Shown piece by piece: positions 1 to 9,008 of a DNA stretch of 45,597 nt. A program made the position numbers and the translations under genes. The notes beneath the pieces were generated by a model. It worked only from the letters and a program-made list of their open reading frames with translations, was not told where the DNA came from and did not search any database. Source of the DNA: an uncultured Chlorobiales bacterium (GTDB lineage Bacteria > Bacteroidota > Chlorobiia > Chlorobiales > Thermochlorobacteraceae); NCBI GenBank assembly GCA_938003965.1, contig CALKXI010000038.1, positions 1 to 45,597 on the forward strand, written 5' to 3'. How positions within the stretch are numbered: the first letter of the stretch is position 1; each line of letters begins with the position of its first letter.

Positions 1-7
1 GAATCAA

Positions 8-98
8 GAACAAGGGTTTGACGGATTCACCAGGGTTTCACAAGTTGTTATTTGCAAAAACGCTGTGGGAATCGGCTGAGTCCGTTTAATCCTTGTTC
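8..98. repeat. Long imperfect inverted repeat at window edge
   Basis: Bases 8-29 pair with 77-98. The outer 8 bp (GAACAAGG / CCTTGTTC) are perfect. The whole 22-position arm has 18 Watson-Crick pairs, 3 G-T positions that would be wobble pairs in RNA, and 1 mismatch, around a 47-nt loop. The wobble pattern suits a folded RNA or an old inverted repeat better than a protein operator. I see no gene between 1 and 319. The frames across 1-90 are all short and open only toward the window edge, so a gene tail ending near 90 cannot be excluded. Bases 99-319 are AT-rich and hold only the upstream region of the next gene. Confidence 0.45.
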
Positions 99-319
99 CA
101 ACTGTCTGCTCTCGCAATATGTTGCATTTTTGCGACACGCCAATCAAAATTTTGTTGCCTATTAGCAACAAATACCCGCTCTCCCTAATTTTTCCGCTAT
201 TTTCAGTTGATTTTGTTTTGGCACGACTTTGGATAAGTTCGTTATCGTTTGAGTTTTACTTTTTTTAACTTAACAGGCCGTTTGCGCGGCTATCCACTTA
301 ACTTAACCAACACTTATTT

Positions 320-949
320 ATGAAAAAACTTTTTCCTTTTCTCGTCGCACTGCTCTTTGTGCCTGCGATTTCCAATGCCCAAATTTATGTTACGGGCGGC
401 ATTTCTGCTTTCGGCGGCGACGCCTTTAAAAACTTAGGACGCAACAATCAACAACAGCAAGCCCAAGCGGCCGCTGAAGTTAGCGCAGGCTTTAATGCAG
501 GTTTGAAATACAAATATAAACTGCCCATTCCGCTCTTCGGTGTGAATGCGGTCGGACACTTCAACTACGCCACAGGTAAGTCGCAAGTAAACAACGTTCC
601 GAACCTCCCCCCAGGCGTCAAATTTCCTGAAACGAACATCACGGCACTTATGTATGGCATTGGTGTTGAAGTTATTCCGATTGGCTTCCTGCCGATTATT
701 GACCCCTACGTGAGCCTCGATTACACGCTGAACTCCGTTACACAAAAGCGTGATGCCGTAACGATTCAAAACTTCACCATTCCCGGTCGTGAGTCCAGCG
801 TTTCAGGAAGCGGGCTTGGCATTGGCATTGGCACAGGCATCAAGCTGCCCGTCATTCCTATCGTTTTTGACGTGGAAGTGAAGTATCGCATGCTTGGCAA
901 TAGCCAAAATGTGGTGCTGGCAAACTTGGGTGCAGGCTTGAGCTTCTAA
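320..949 (+). CDS. Secreted outer-membrane beta-barrel-like protein
   Basis: The 209-residue product begins with a clear signal peptide (MKK, hydrophobic core, cleavage near the SNA-Q at about residue 21). The mature part is Gly-rich with alternating hydrophobic and polar stretches, as in small outer-membrane barrels, and ends in a terminal Phe (GLSF), the usual C-terminal signature of barrel proteins. A Gln/Ala-rich low-complexity patch lies near residues 42-55. No enzymatic motif is visible. It is a single-gene unit: a strong terminator follows its stop within 50 bp. The likely place is the outer membrane; the function is unknown. Confidence 0.7.
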   Translation: MKKLFPFLVALLFVPAISNAQIYVTGGISAFGGDAFKNLGRNNQQQQAQAAAEVSAGFNAGLKYKYKLPIPLFGVNAVGHFNYATGKSQVNNVPNLPPGVKFPETNITALMYGIGVEVIPIGFLPIIDPYVSLDYTLNSVTQKRDAVTIQNFTIPGRESSVSGSGLGIGIGTGIKLPVIPIVFDVEVKYRMLGNSQNVVLANLGAGLSF

Positions 950-971
950 TCCTGGCATCGTATTATCTTTC

Positions 972-998
972 AGCCGCCTACTTTGGGCGGCTTTTTTA
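972..998 (+). terminator. Rho-independent terminator
   Basis: A 7-bp perfect stem (AGCCGCC at 972-978, GGCGGCT at 986-992) with a 7-nt loop is followed by a run of T. It lies just after the stop of the barrel-protein gene. Confidence 0.85.
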
Positions 999-1052
999 TT
1001 CGAGCGTTTTATGCGAACTTTGCCTCTCTCTAACTTCAACCAAAATCGTTCA

Positions 1053-1862
1053 ATGAAAAAATTACTGTTTCTCGTCTCCCTTCTCTGCTGTTTAAGTGGT
1101 TCTGCTTTTGCGCAATTTGAGGGCGAAATTCAAATGAAAATTACAGCGGCTGAGGGCGGCGGCACGATGACAATGTTCGTCGGCAAAAATGCCATTAAAA
1201 CAGAAATGAATGTATCCGCTGAGAAGATGCAAATGCAAATCACGTCGTTGATGAAAATGGATAACCCTAACATCATTTACATCATCAACAATAAATCCAA
1301 GTCATACAGCGAAATCGATTTGAAAGAGGTGGAAAAAATGGCGCAAGGCATGTCTCCAACAAAAGACACGTATAAAGTGCAAAAACTCGGCAAAGAAAAA
1401 ATCCTTGGCTACGACTGCGACCACGTGCGCGTCTCCGACTCCGATGGCGACATGGAAATGTGGATTGCCAAAGGCATTCTCGATTACGACACCTTCAAAA
1501 AATTCAATCAAGGTCAGCAAGCCGACGGGCTCGAAAAAGCCTTGAAAGATGCAGGCGTTTTGGGCATGCCACTCAAACAAATCACGCGCAAAGGCACTGC
1601 TGAACAAACCGTGATGGAAGCTGTTAAAATCAACAAATCTAAACTGCCTGCCTCCACCTTTGAAATTCCCCAAGGCTACAAGAAAACCGAAGGTGGCTTG
1701 ATGGGCGCAGGCATGGACATGATGCCCGAAGAAGCCAAAGCCCAAATGCGCGAAAGCATGAAAAACATGTCGCCCGACGAAAAAAAGCAGATGAAAGAAG
1801 CCATGAAAAACATGCCACCCGAACAGCGCAAAATGATGGAACAACTGCTCAACGAAAAGTAA
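1053..1862 (+). CDS. DUF4412 family secreted protein
   Basis: From the ATG at 1053 the product is 269 residues. I chose this start over the in-frame ATG at 1011 because it puts a standard signal peptide (MKKLLFLV..., cleavage near AFA-Q) at the N-terminus. The mature N-terminal part (FEGEI, Met-rich strands, NPNIIYIINNKSKSYSEID) matches the DUF4412 pattern of Bacteroidota/Chlorobiota periplasmic proteins. The last 60 residues form a highly charged Met/Lys/Glu helix with an internal near-repeat (MKNMSPDEKKQMKEAMKNMPPEQRKMM), probably a coiled coil or binding tail. The role is unknown. No partner gene is evident; proS lies 156 bp downstream beyond an inverted repeat. Confidence 0.75.
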   Translation: MKKLLFLVSLLCCLSGSAFAQFEGEIQMKITAAEGGGTMTMFVGKNAIKTEMNVSAEKMQMQITSLMKMDNPNIIYIINNKSKSYSEIDLKEVEKMAQGMSPTKDTYKVQKLGKEKILGYDCDHVRVSDSDGDMEMWIAKGILDYDTFKKFNQGQQADGLEKALKDAGVLGMPLKQITRKGTAEQTVMEAVKINKSKLPASTFEIPQGYKKTEGGLMGAGMDMMPEEAKAQMRESMKNMSPDEKKQMKEAMKNMPPEQRKMMEQLLNEK

Positions 1863-1864
1863 AA

Positions 1865-1938
1865 GATTTTTTCTTCGCTTCGTTCAGAATCACACACATA
1901 TGCGTCAAAGCGCGTCATTTTGAGCGAAGCGCGGAATC
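1865..1938. repeat. REP-like inverted repeat pair
   Basis: The segment 1865-1893 read on the minus strand and 1914-1938 on the plus strand share the pattern GT(G/C)ATT(C/T)TGA(A/G)CGAAGCG followed by an AATC end. They form an imperfect hairpin about 20 bp long between the DUF4412 gene and proS. The core resembles the GTCATTCTGAGCGAAGCG-type dispersed repeats often met in intergenic DNA of this and other phyla. It may terminate the upstream transcript. Confidence 0.6.
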
Positions 1939-1997
1939 CATAACACGATTTATTCAGATTCACTTTTTCTAACAACAAACTGCCAATCGCTAACTAA

Positions 1998-3461
<1,464 letters not shown>

Positions 3462-3470
3462 TGCGCTACG

Positions 3471-3950
3471 ATGGAGATTCTCTTCTGGATACTATGTTTT
3501 GTTTGTGTTCTTGTTGGAGTGGTTGGCACAATTTTGCCGATGCTTCCCGGCGCGCCGCTCGTCTTTCTCGGATTGCTTTTTGGCGCGTGGGCAAATGACT
3601 TCGAGAAAGTCGGCTGGATTCCGCTCACGATTCTTGCCGCTCTCACTGCCTTTACGTTTGTGATTGATTTTATCGCCACGAAAATCGGCGTTGAAAAAAC
3701 AGGCGCGTCATCGCTTGCCGCGATTGGTGCCATGATTGGCATGGTGCTTGGCATTTTCTTCGGATTTATTGGGGTGTTCGTCTTTCCCTTCGTCGGCGCA
3801 GTTTTAGGCGAATACATCGTCAAACGCGATGCGATTCAGGCGGGAAAAGTTGGATTAGGCACATGGCTCGGCATGGTGATTGCCATTGCCGCCAAACTTG
3901 GCATCAACTTCGCGATGATTGGCATTTTTACCGTCGCTTACTTTTTTTGA
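3471..3950 (+). CDS. DUF456 family membrane protein
   Basis: The 159-residue product is almost entirely hydrophobic with about four to five membrane segments and Gly-rich helices (LPMLPGAPLVFLGLLFGAW; GFIGVFVFPFVGAVLGEY). Both motifs are typical of DUF456 proteins. It starts 9 bp after proS and probably shares its transcript. The function is not known for the family. The stop is followed at once by a short tandem repeat and the convergent cyclic-nucleotide-binding gene. Confidence 0.85.
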   Translation: MEILFWILCFVCVLVGVVGTILPMLPGAPLVFLGLLFGAWANDFEKVGWIPLTILAALTAFTFVIDFIATKIGVEKTGASSLAAIGAMIGMVLGIFFGFIGVFVFPFVGAVLGEYIVKRDAIQAGKVGLGTWLGMVIAIAAKLGINFAMIGIFTVAYFF

Positions 3951-3975
3951 CGGTTTATTTGACGGTTTATTTGAC
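3948..3975. repeat. 12-bp tandem repeat
   Basis: The unit TGACGGTTTATT occurs twice (3948-3959, 3960-3971), with a partial third copy. It spans the stop codon of the DUF456 gene and the stop codon of the convergent gene. Extra copies supply alternative stops, which suggests slippage during replication. Confidence 0.7.
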
Positions 3976-4617
3976 CGACGCCGATGGCGCAAGTTTTTTG
4001 GAAAGGTCTGCGCCCAGCGTGGCGTGCATGGTGCTTTCCATTGCAGGATTGCGACGGAGCAGGTCGCGCAGTTCTTCTTTTGACCATGCAATCACGCGCG
4101 TTGGCTTTGTGGTTTTGACCGTTGCCGAGGGCAAGTTTCCCGTGATAAAACTCATCTCTCCAACGAATGCGCCGTCTTTCAAGCGCACCACTTCTTTGCC
4201 GTTGATGAGAATGCTCACTTCGCCGTTGTAAATGAGATAGACAAATTTGGTTTCCTTTTTTTCTGTAATGAGCGTCGCACCCTCTTCAACGTTTAGCCAC
4301 TTTGAAAGGCGCATGAGTTTTGCAAATTCGAGCGGCGAAAAGTTCTTAAAAATCATTTGGTAAATTTCTTTTTGCTCTTCGCTGAACTCAATGCCTCTGC
4401 GCTCCTGCCAAATGATGAAGAGTTGAACGATATTGACCGCCATGAACACGCCGTTCCAAAAAATGGGCGTCCACAGCGGCTCAGGAAGCACAAAGTAATT
4501 GTAGATAATCCCTGCTGTGCATGCGACTACCGAAAGCATGCGCAAGTAGAAAATATCCCGAACGAGATACGATAGCGCAATCAAGGCAAAGGCGAGATGT
4601 CCGAAAAAATCCATCAT
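3967..4617 (-). CDS. Membrane-anchored cyclic-nucleotide-binding-like (Popeye-like) protein
   Basis: The 216-residue product has an N-terminal membrane block (about residues 5-72, three helices with WNGVFMAVNIVQLFIIWQERR at the end). A cytoplasmic beta-roll domain of the cAMP-binding fold follows (about 90-200). The layout, including the conserved-looking WxxIFWNxxF...N region, resembles Popeye-domain proteins rather than Crp; there is no helix-turn-helix. In the phosphate-binding cassette GE is present (153-154), but the Arg expected before the ATV triplet is replaced (LPSATV, 162-167), so ligand binding is uncertain. It is convergent with the DUF456 gene and stands alone. The start could also be the second ATG, one codon later. 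Confidence 0.7.
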   Translation of the reverse strand: MMDFFGHLAFALIALSYLVRDIFYLRMLSVVACTAGIIYNYFVLPEPLWTPIFWNGVFMAVNIVQLFIIWQERRGIEFSEEQKEIYQMIFKNFSPLEFAKLMRLSKWLNVEEGATLITEKKETKFVYLIYNGEVSILINGKEVVRLKDGAFVGEMSFITGNLPSATVKTTKPTRVIAWSKEELRDLLRRNPAMESTMHATLGADLSKKLAPSASVK

Positions 4618-4681
4618 GATGAGTTCTACTTCGCTGAATCATTGAGATGACGGCGTGAAGTTACAACATTTGAGAAAATCG

Positions 4682-4712
4682 CTTGTTGCTTTCCTTGAAA
4701 AGCGTATATTTG
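4682..4712 (+). promoter_or_regulatory. Bacteroidota-type promoter
   Basis: CTTG at 4682-4685, a 19-nt spacer, then TATATTTG at 4705-4712 match the TTG-N19-TAnnTTTG consensus. It lies 38 bp before the start of the small basic protein gene. Confidence 0.65.
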
Positions 4713-4749
4713 TGGCTCAAATTTTTAACACTCTATTTGAACACGCACT

Positions 4750-4941
4750 ATGGCGAAACAGCAATCGTTCGGAGATAAAGCCGCAAAAAAGAAAGCGGAC
4801 CTCAAATTTAAGTCCGTGAAAATGGTTGTCTCCAGCCGCTCTCCAAAAACGGGGCAATGGCGTTTCAACGAAAAGTTCGTCAAAATTCCGATTGAAATGG
4901 ACGATGTAAAGTTTCTTGAACAAGAAATCAAGAAAGCATAA
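4750..4941 (+). CDS. Small basic conserved protein, DUF4295-like
   Basis: The 63-residue Lys-rich protein contains VKMVVSSRSPKTGQWRFNEK. This resembles the KMVKSPKTGAYxFxE core of the tiny DUF4295 proteins that sit with ribosomal-protein genes in Bacteroidota. It has its own promoter and its own terminator, so it is a dedicated transcription unit. A high charge and the absence of any signal peptide point to a cytoplasmic protein, possibly ribosome-associated. That role is inference, and the family assignment rests on pattern similarity only. Confidence 0.65.
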   Translation: MAKQQSFGDKAAKKKADLKFKSVKMVVSSRSPKTGQWRFNEKFVKIPIEMDDVKFLEQEIKKA

Positions 4942-4960
4942 CTTCCGCTAAATGATTTTC

Positions 4961-4989
4961 AGGCATTGTGTTTCAATGCCTTCTTTTTT
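4961..4989 (+). terminator. Rho-independent terminator
   Basis: AGGCATTG (4961-4968) and CAATGCCT (4974-4981) form an 8-bp stem with a 5-nt loop, followed by TCTTTTTT. It ends the small basic protein gene. Confidence 0.85.
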
Positions 4990-5003
4990 GTTCAGATAGC
5001 AGA

Positions 5004-5018
5004 TGCAAATGAGTTGCA
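5004..5018 (+). promoter_or_regulatory. Fur/Zur-like operator upstream of the metal locus
   Basis: TGCAA-ATGAG-TTGCA is a perfect 5-bp-arm inverted repeat with a 5-bp centre, 15 bp overall, the size of Fur-family boxes. It ends 27 bp before the start of the MerC-like gene. Because the genes behind it look like a metal uptake set, a zinc-responsive repressor site is plausible. The regulator itself is not in the window. Confidence 0.45.
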
Positions 5019-5045
5019 AATTTTACCGATGGAAATTACCTCATT

Positions 5046-5441
5046 ATGAAACAACGCTTTTTTGACTTCATCAATTTGGACGCGCTTGGTTTTTCGGCGT
5101 CGGCAATTTGCGCGGTGCATTGCCTCTTGATGCCTTTTGTCATTACGCTTTTGCCCGTGATTGGACTCAGTTTTCTTGCGCACCCCGCCTTCGAGGCTAC
5201 TTTGATTGTTTCAGGGTTGATTATCGGTGCGCTCTCGCTTTCGCATGGCTACTTGAAGCATCATCACAACCTTCTGCCCATTCTGACGCTTAGCGTTGGC
5301 TTCAGCACGATTGCGATTGGGCATTTAGAACCACTGGAAGAGTTTGAATTTTTAATTGTCTTTTTCGGCGCGAGCCTTGTTGCCACGTCGCACGTTTTGA
5401 ACTATCGCTTGATGAAGCACGAAAAAAATTGCGTGCATTAA
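5046..5441 (+). CDS. MerC-like integral membrane protein
   Basis: The 131-residue product has four predicted membrane helices. It carries the MerC signature near the N-terminus: D12-x-x-G15, then SASAICAVHCLLMP with the Cys22/Cys26 pair and His25. A second potential metal-binding cluster, HGYLKHHH, follows the third helix. MerC-family proteins move or sense thiophilic or borderline metals. There is no mer operon here; the gene instead begins a set with a TonB-dependent receptor, as often seen in zinc-regulated loci of Bacteroidota. An inverted repeat just upstream may be the operator. Confidence 0.75.
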   Translation: MKQRFFDFINLDALGFSASAICAVHCLLMPFVITLLPVIGLSFLAHPAFEATLIVSGLIIGALSLSHGYLKHHHNLLPILTLSVGFSTIAIGHLEPLEEFEFLIVFFGASLVATSHVLNYRLMKHEKNCVH

Positions 5442-5452
5442 CTCTTGAATTG

Positions 5453-5740
5453 ATGGCGAAATTTTCGTTTCATATTTTTCTTTCGCTCCTGCTCTCGGTT
5501 GCTTCGCTCACGAGTGCGCACTATCACGAGCATTCCGAAACTGTTGTGATTACGGACATTTCGGACAGCGATTGCGACCTTTGCGCGATGAAATCTGCAC
5601 TTCAAAGTTGCCAAGTTTCCGTGCCAATTACGATTACGACTTCCCTTCCAAAATCACTTTCATTTCAGCCTTCTTTTACATCACACTTTGTTTTTCACTT
5701 CTCGCCTCACCTTTCCTCGCGTGCGCCGCCTCGTGTTTAG
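5453..5740 (+). CDS. Small secreted His/Cys protein, probable metal ligand
   Basis: The reading frame is open from a TTG at 5429. The ATG at 5453 is preferred because it gives a signal peptide (MAKFSFHIFLSLLLSVASLTSA) and leaves only an 11-bp gap from the MerC-like gene. The 95-residue product then shows HYHEH (His23, 25, 27) and DCDLC (Cys41, Cys44) plus Cys53, a plausible extracytoplasmic metal-binding patch resembling DUF2946-like proteins. It lies between a MerC-like protein and a TonB-dependent receptor, so a periplasmic metal chaperone or sensor is the natural guess. The last third is Ser/Pro/Phe-rich without recognisable structure. Confidence 0.6.
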   Translation: MAKFSFHIFLSLLLSVASLTSAHYHEHSETVVITDISDSDCDLCAMKSALQSCQVSVPITITTSLPKSLSFQPSFTSHFVFHFSPHLSSRAPPRV

Positions 5741-5812
5741 AGTTTTTCTCCCACAGCTCAACCTTAATAAAGGCATTTGATTTGAGTATTTGAGTTTTTA
5801 TCGCTTCAACCC

Positions 5813-8206
5813 ATGCGGCGTTTGATTTATTTAGTTTTCTTGTTGGAGTTTGCCATAACGCTAAACGCGCAGACTTCTTCGACCGCAAAGCCTGAAGAGT
5901 ATCGGCTTTACGGGAAAGTCTTCGATGCGAAAACGCAAGAGCGGCTTTTTGGCGCAAGCGTTGTGGCTATGCCCTTGAAGCGCGGCACTGTTTCAAAAGA
6001 AAATGGCACGTATTCGCTCATGCTTCCAAAGGGCGAGTATGAAATTCAAGTTCGGTTTGTAGGTTATCGCTCAAAGTCGGTTCGTGTAGTCTTGAACGCT
6101 GATAAGGAACTGAATTTCACGCTTGAAAGCGACGCGATTGAAACCGAAGAAGTGATTATTTCAACCGACCGCGAGAAAGAAAAATTGATGGAATCCTCTC
6201 AATCGCTTGATGTGATGACGAAGGAAGATTTGGACAAGCATCGTGGGCAGACTTTCGGCGAGAGTTTGAAAAACCTTGCGGGCGTGAGCGTTTTGCAGAC
6301 GGGCGTTTCGATTGCCAAGCCTGTGGTTCGAGGTTTGCATAGCCAGCGGGTTGTCATTATCAATTCAGGCGTTCGTCAAGAGGGGCAACAGTGGGGTGCT
6401 GAACATGCGCCTGAGATTGATCCGTTTTCGCCAAGTGAAATTCAAGTTTTGAAAGGGGCGTCGAGCGTGCTATATGGTTCAGATGCGATTGGCGGCGTTA
6501 TTCGGCTTGTGCCCAAACCGCTCCCTTCTTCACAGTTATTCGCAGGCGAATTTTCTTTGAATGCATTCTCGAACAATCGTCAAGGTGCTGTCTCTGGATT
6601 TTTGGAGGGCGGTTTTGATAATGGCTTCGGTTGGCGCATTCAAGGCAGTTTTCGCAAAGCAGGTGATTATGCGGCTCCGAACTACACGCTCGCTAACTCA
6701 GGATTTCAAGAGCAAGATTTTAGCGCAAGTCTCGGATTATCAAGAGATTTCGGACGCATGACGCTTTACTTCTCTCGCTTCAATACTGAATTGGGTATTT
6801 TTTCAGGGGCTCACATTAGCAACACGACTGACTTGGTCAATGCCATTCTGCGTGGCGCACCTGCCTCACAACCTGCGTTTTCTTACACAATCAATTTTCC
6901 CAAGCAAGCCATTACGCACTATTTACTTTCGATTCATGGCGAATTTCCTTTGCGCATCGGACGAATAGAAACAAACTACGGCTGGCAATACAACGACCGT
7001 CGTGAATTTGATTTACACCGAGGCAGACGCCGTGCCACACCCGAAGACCCACCTGCCTACAACCTTAACTTATGGACCTACAATGGCGAGATAAAATTTC
7101 ATCATCAACCGATTGGCGAATTCATTGGAACCTTAGGCGTTTCAGGCTCAAAACAGTTTAACGTGAATAGCGGCGACGCCTATTTGATTCCCAATTTTGA
7201 AGCCTACACGGTCGGCATTTTCTTGTTCGAGGAATTCGTCCGCGAAAATTGGACGCTCAACGCGGGGCTACGATATGACTATCGCTCACAAATTGCTTAC
7301 ACTTTTCCGGGCAGTCGTTTCTTACAAGCCAACGCTCAGAGAGACTTTCAAACATTCACACTCTGTAGCGGCATTATTTATCAACTTTTCTCTAATCTTT
7401 CTCTCTCGTTCAATCTTGGCACAGCGTGGCGACCGCCGAGCATCAATGAACTTTACAGTTACGGCGTTCATCACGGCACGGCACAGTTTGAAATTGGCGA
7501 CTCTACTTTGAACATCGAAAAAAGCCTCAGCCTTGACGGAATCCTGCGCTATGAAACCTCACGCGTGAGCACAGAAATCGCCATTTATCATAATCTCATT
7601 TCAGGTTTCATTTACCTTTTTCCACTTTCTGAACCGACTGTCACGTTTCGTGGAGCGTTTCCGTCTTTTCGCTATCAACAAGCCGACACGCGGCTTTATG
7701 GGATTGACGCCAGCGTGAAATGGTCTATACTCAGCGATTTGCGCCTTGATGCGACGCTTTCAGTGGTTCGCGCCGATAACCTGCAAACCAACGAGCCGAT
7801 TTATCAAATGCCTTCAGACCGTTTGACGCTCTTGGCTCATTATCACTTAAATGATGTCGGGCTCTTCAAATCGAATTTTATTGAACTTGGGGCGACGCTT
7901 GTTCGTCGGCAATATCGATATCCTACGCTTCCACAACCTGAAACCTTGCCGCCCTTTTTTCCTGATGAAAATACTTATCGAGATTATTTGCGCCTAATTG
8001 TTCAGCCTCCTGCGGGCTACGCGCTTTTCAATGTTTCTGCTGGCACACAAGTTTCAATCGGCAAGCAGTCATTCGTCATTAATCTTTCTGTTCAAAATTT
8101 ATTCAATCGACAATACCGTGATTATTTGAGTCGATTTCGATACTTCGCCGACGATGCAGGGCGCAACATCGTGCTACGCCTAAATGTGCCCATTGGCAAG
8201 ACTTAA
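5813..8206 (+). CDS. TonB-dependent outer-membrane receptor, likely metal (zinc) uptake
   Basis: The 797-residue product has a signal peptide (cleavage near LNA-Q), a carboxypeptidase-regulatory-like domain (about residues 30-115, GKVFDAKTQERLFGASVVAM), a plug domain (about 118-245) and a 22-strand-type barrel to the end. The plug contains KPVVRGLHSQRVVIINSG, QWGAEHAPEIDPF and LKGASSVLYGSDAIGGV. The EHAPEIDPF stretch is typical of ZnuD-like and related metal receptors rather than SusC-type ones. It lies in a run of four same-strand genes behind a Fur-like inverted repeat and is followed by a lipoprotein of the type that often partners such receptors. Zinc as substrate is inference. Confidence 0.85.
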   Translation: MRRLIYLVFLLEFAITLNAQTSSTAKPEEYRLYGKVFDAKTQERLFGASVVAMPLKRGTVSKENGTYSLMLPKGEYEIQVRFVGYRSKSVRVVLNADKELNFTLESDAIETEEVIISTDREKEKLMESSQSLDVMTKEDLDKHRGQTFGESLKNLAGVSVLQTGVSIAKPVVRGLHSQRVVIINSGVRQEGQQWGAEHAPEIDPFSPSEIQVLKGASSVLYGSDAIGGVIRLVPKPLPSSQLFAGEFSLNAFSNNRQGAVSGFLEGGFDNGFGWRIQGSFRKAGDYAAPNYTLANSGFQEQDFSASLGLSRDFGRMTLYFSRFNTELGIFSGAHISNTTDLVNAILRGAPASQPAFSYTINFPKQAITHYLLSIHGEFPLRIGRIETNYGWQYNDRREFDLHRGRRRATPEDPPAYNLNLWTYNGEIKFHHQPIGEFIGTLGVSGSKQFNVNSGDAYLIPNFEAYTVGIFLFEEFVRENWTLNAGLRYDYRSQIAYTFPGSRFLQANAQRDFQTFTLCSGIIYQLFSNLSLSFNLGTAWRPPSINELYSYGVHHGTAQFEIGDSTLNIEKSLSLDGILRYETSRVSTEIAIYHNLISGFIYLFPLSEPTVTFRGAFPSFRYQQADTRLYGIDASVKWSILSDLRLDATLSVVRADNLQTNEPIYQMPSDRLTLLAHYHLNDVGLFKSNFIELGATLVRRQYRYPTLPQPETLPPFFPDENTYRDYLRLIVQPPAGYALFNVSAGTQVSIGKQSFVINLSVQNLFNRQYRDYLSRFRYFADDAGRNIVLRLNVPIGKT

Positions 8207-8260
8207 ACTTTCTTGTGTTCTTTTTCTAACAACCTTAAAACAACTTCTAACTAAACTGTT

Positions 8261-8839
8261 ATGATTATGCAAAACAAGAAGTTCAATTCGCTTTTTCTAA
8301 TTCGTGCCGCATTGGTCGTTTCGTTTTTCGTAGTGGGATGCTCCAAAGACCCCGCTAATCCTTCCAATCCTGGCAACGAATCTGAAACGATTACGACTTT
8401 CAAACTTCGTTTTGTTCAAGAAGACGACACCACGCGCGTCTTCGAGGCACAGTGGCGCGACCTCGACGGTCAAGGTCCGAATCCACCGACCATTAGCGGT
8501 TTTTCATTGCCCGCCAATAAATCATTCAAAGGCACGGTGAAAGTTCTTGACGAAACCAAGAACCCTGTCGTCGACCTTACCGAAGAAATTGAAAAAGAAG
8601 CCGAAGCACACCAATTCTTCTATATCGTTTCAGGCGCAAATCTCACAATCGAATATGACGATGAAGATAGCAACGGCAAACCTATTGGCTTAGAAATCAT
8701 GGCTACAACCGCTGGCTCAAGTTCAGGCACCTTACGTGTTATTTTGAAGCACGAGGCAACGAAAAACACAACCATCAGCGTGCCCTCTACCGACGGAGAC
8801 ACCGATTTGGATATTGTATTGCCTGTTAGAATTCAGTAG
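8261..8839 (+). CDS. Receptor-associated lipoprotein
   Basis: The 192-residue product has a lipoprotein signal ending in VVGC (Cys about residue 27). The mature part is an all-beta acidic protein with FEAQWRDLDGQGPNPP, a Lys/Glu-rich middle (LTEEIEKEAEAHQFFYIVSG) and DDEDSNGKPIGLEI. This pattern is familiar from surface or periplasmic lipoproteins encoded next to TonB-dependent receptors in Bacteroidota. It follows the receptor by 54 bp and is closed by a strong terminator, so it is probably the last gene of the metal locus. The molecular function is unknown. AEAHQFF carries one His that might contact metal, but no cluster is evident. Confidence 0.75.
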   Translation: MIMQNKKFNSLFLIRAALVVSFFVVGCSKDPANPSNPGNESETITTFKLRFVQEDDTTRVFEAQWRDLDGQGPNPPTISGFSLPANKSFKGTVKVLDETKNPVVDLTEEIEKEAEAHQFFYIVSGANLTIEYDDEDSNGKPIGLEIMATTAGSSSGTLRVILKHEATKNTTISVPSTDGDTDLDIVLPVRIQ

Positions 8840-8878
8840 TGAGTTCTTTTTGTTCTTTTGTTCTTTCCTTTGTTGGCT

Positions 8879-8910
8879 GTCGGCTCAGCGCAAGTTGAGC
8901 CGACTTTTTA
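8879..8910 (+). terminator. Rho-independent terminator
   Basis: GTCGGCTCA (8879-8887) pairs perfectly with TGAGCCGAC (8896-8904) over an 8-nt loop and is followed by TTTTTA. It closes the putative metal-uptake locus. Confidence 0.85.
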
Positions 8911-9008
8911 TAGGTTCTCATCTTTTCCCTTCCTGAAACTTTTTCCGTTCCCTATCGAGTTAAGTTTAGACCAATTCATCAGTTAATTCAACCTAAACCT
9001 AACTTACT

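Noticed and set aside
1302-1844. 180-codon minus-strand ORF, His/Phe-rich
   Set aside because: It is antisense to the DUF4412 gene. The composition is that expected from reading its Lys/Met/Glu codons backwards, and there is no signal or motif.
5046-5441. Mercury resistance operon
   Set aside because: Only a MerC-like protein is present; there is no MerA, MerT, MerP or MerR, and the neighbours are metal-uptake genes.
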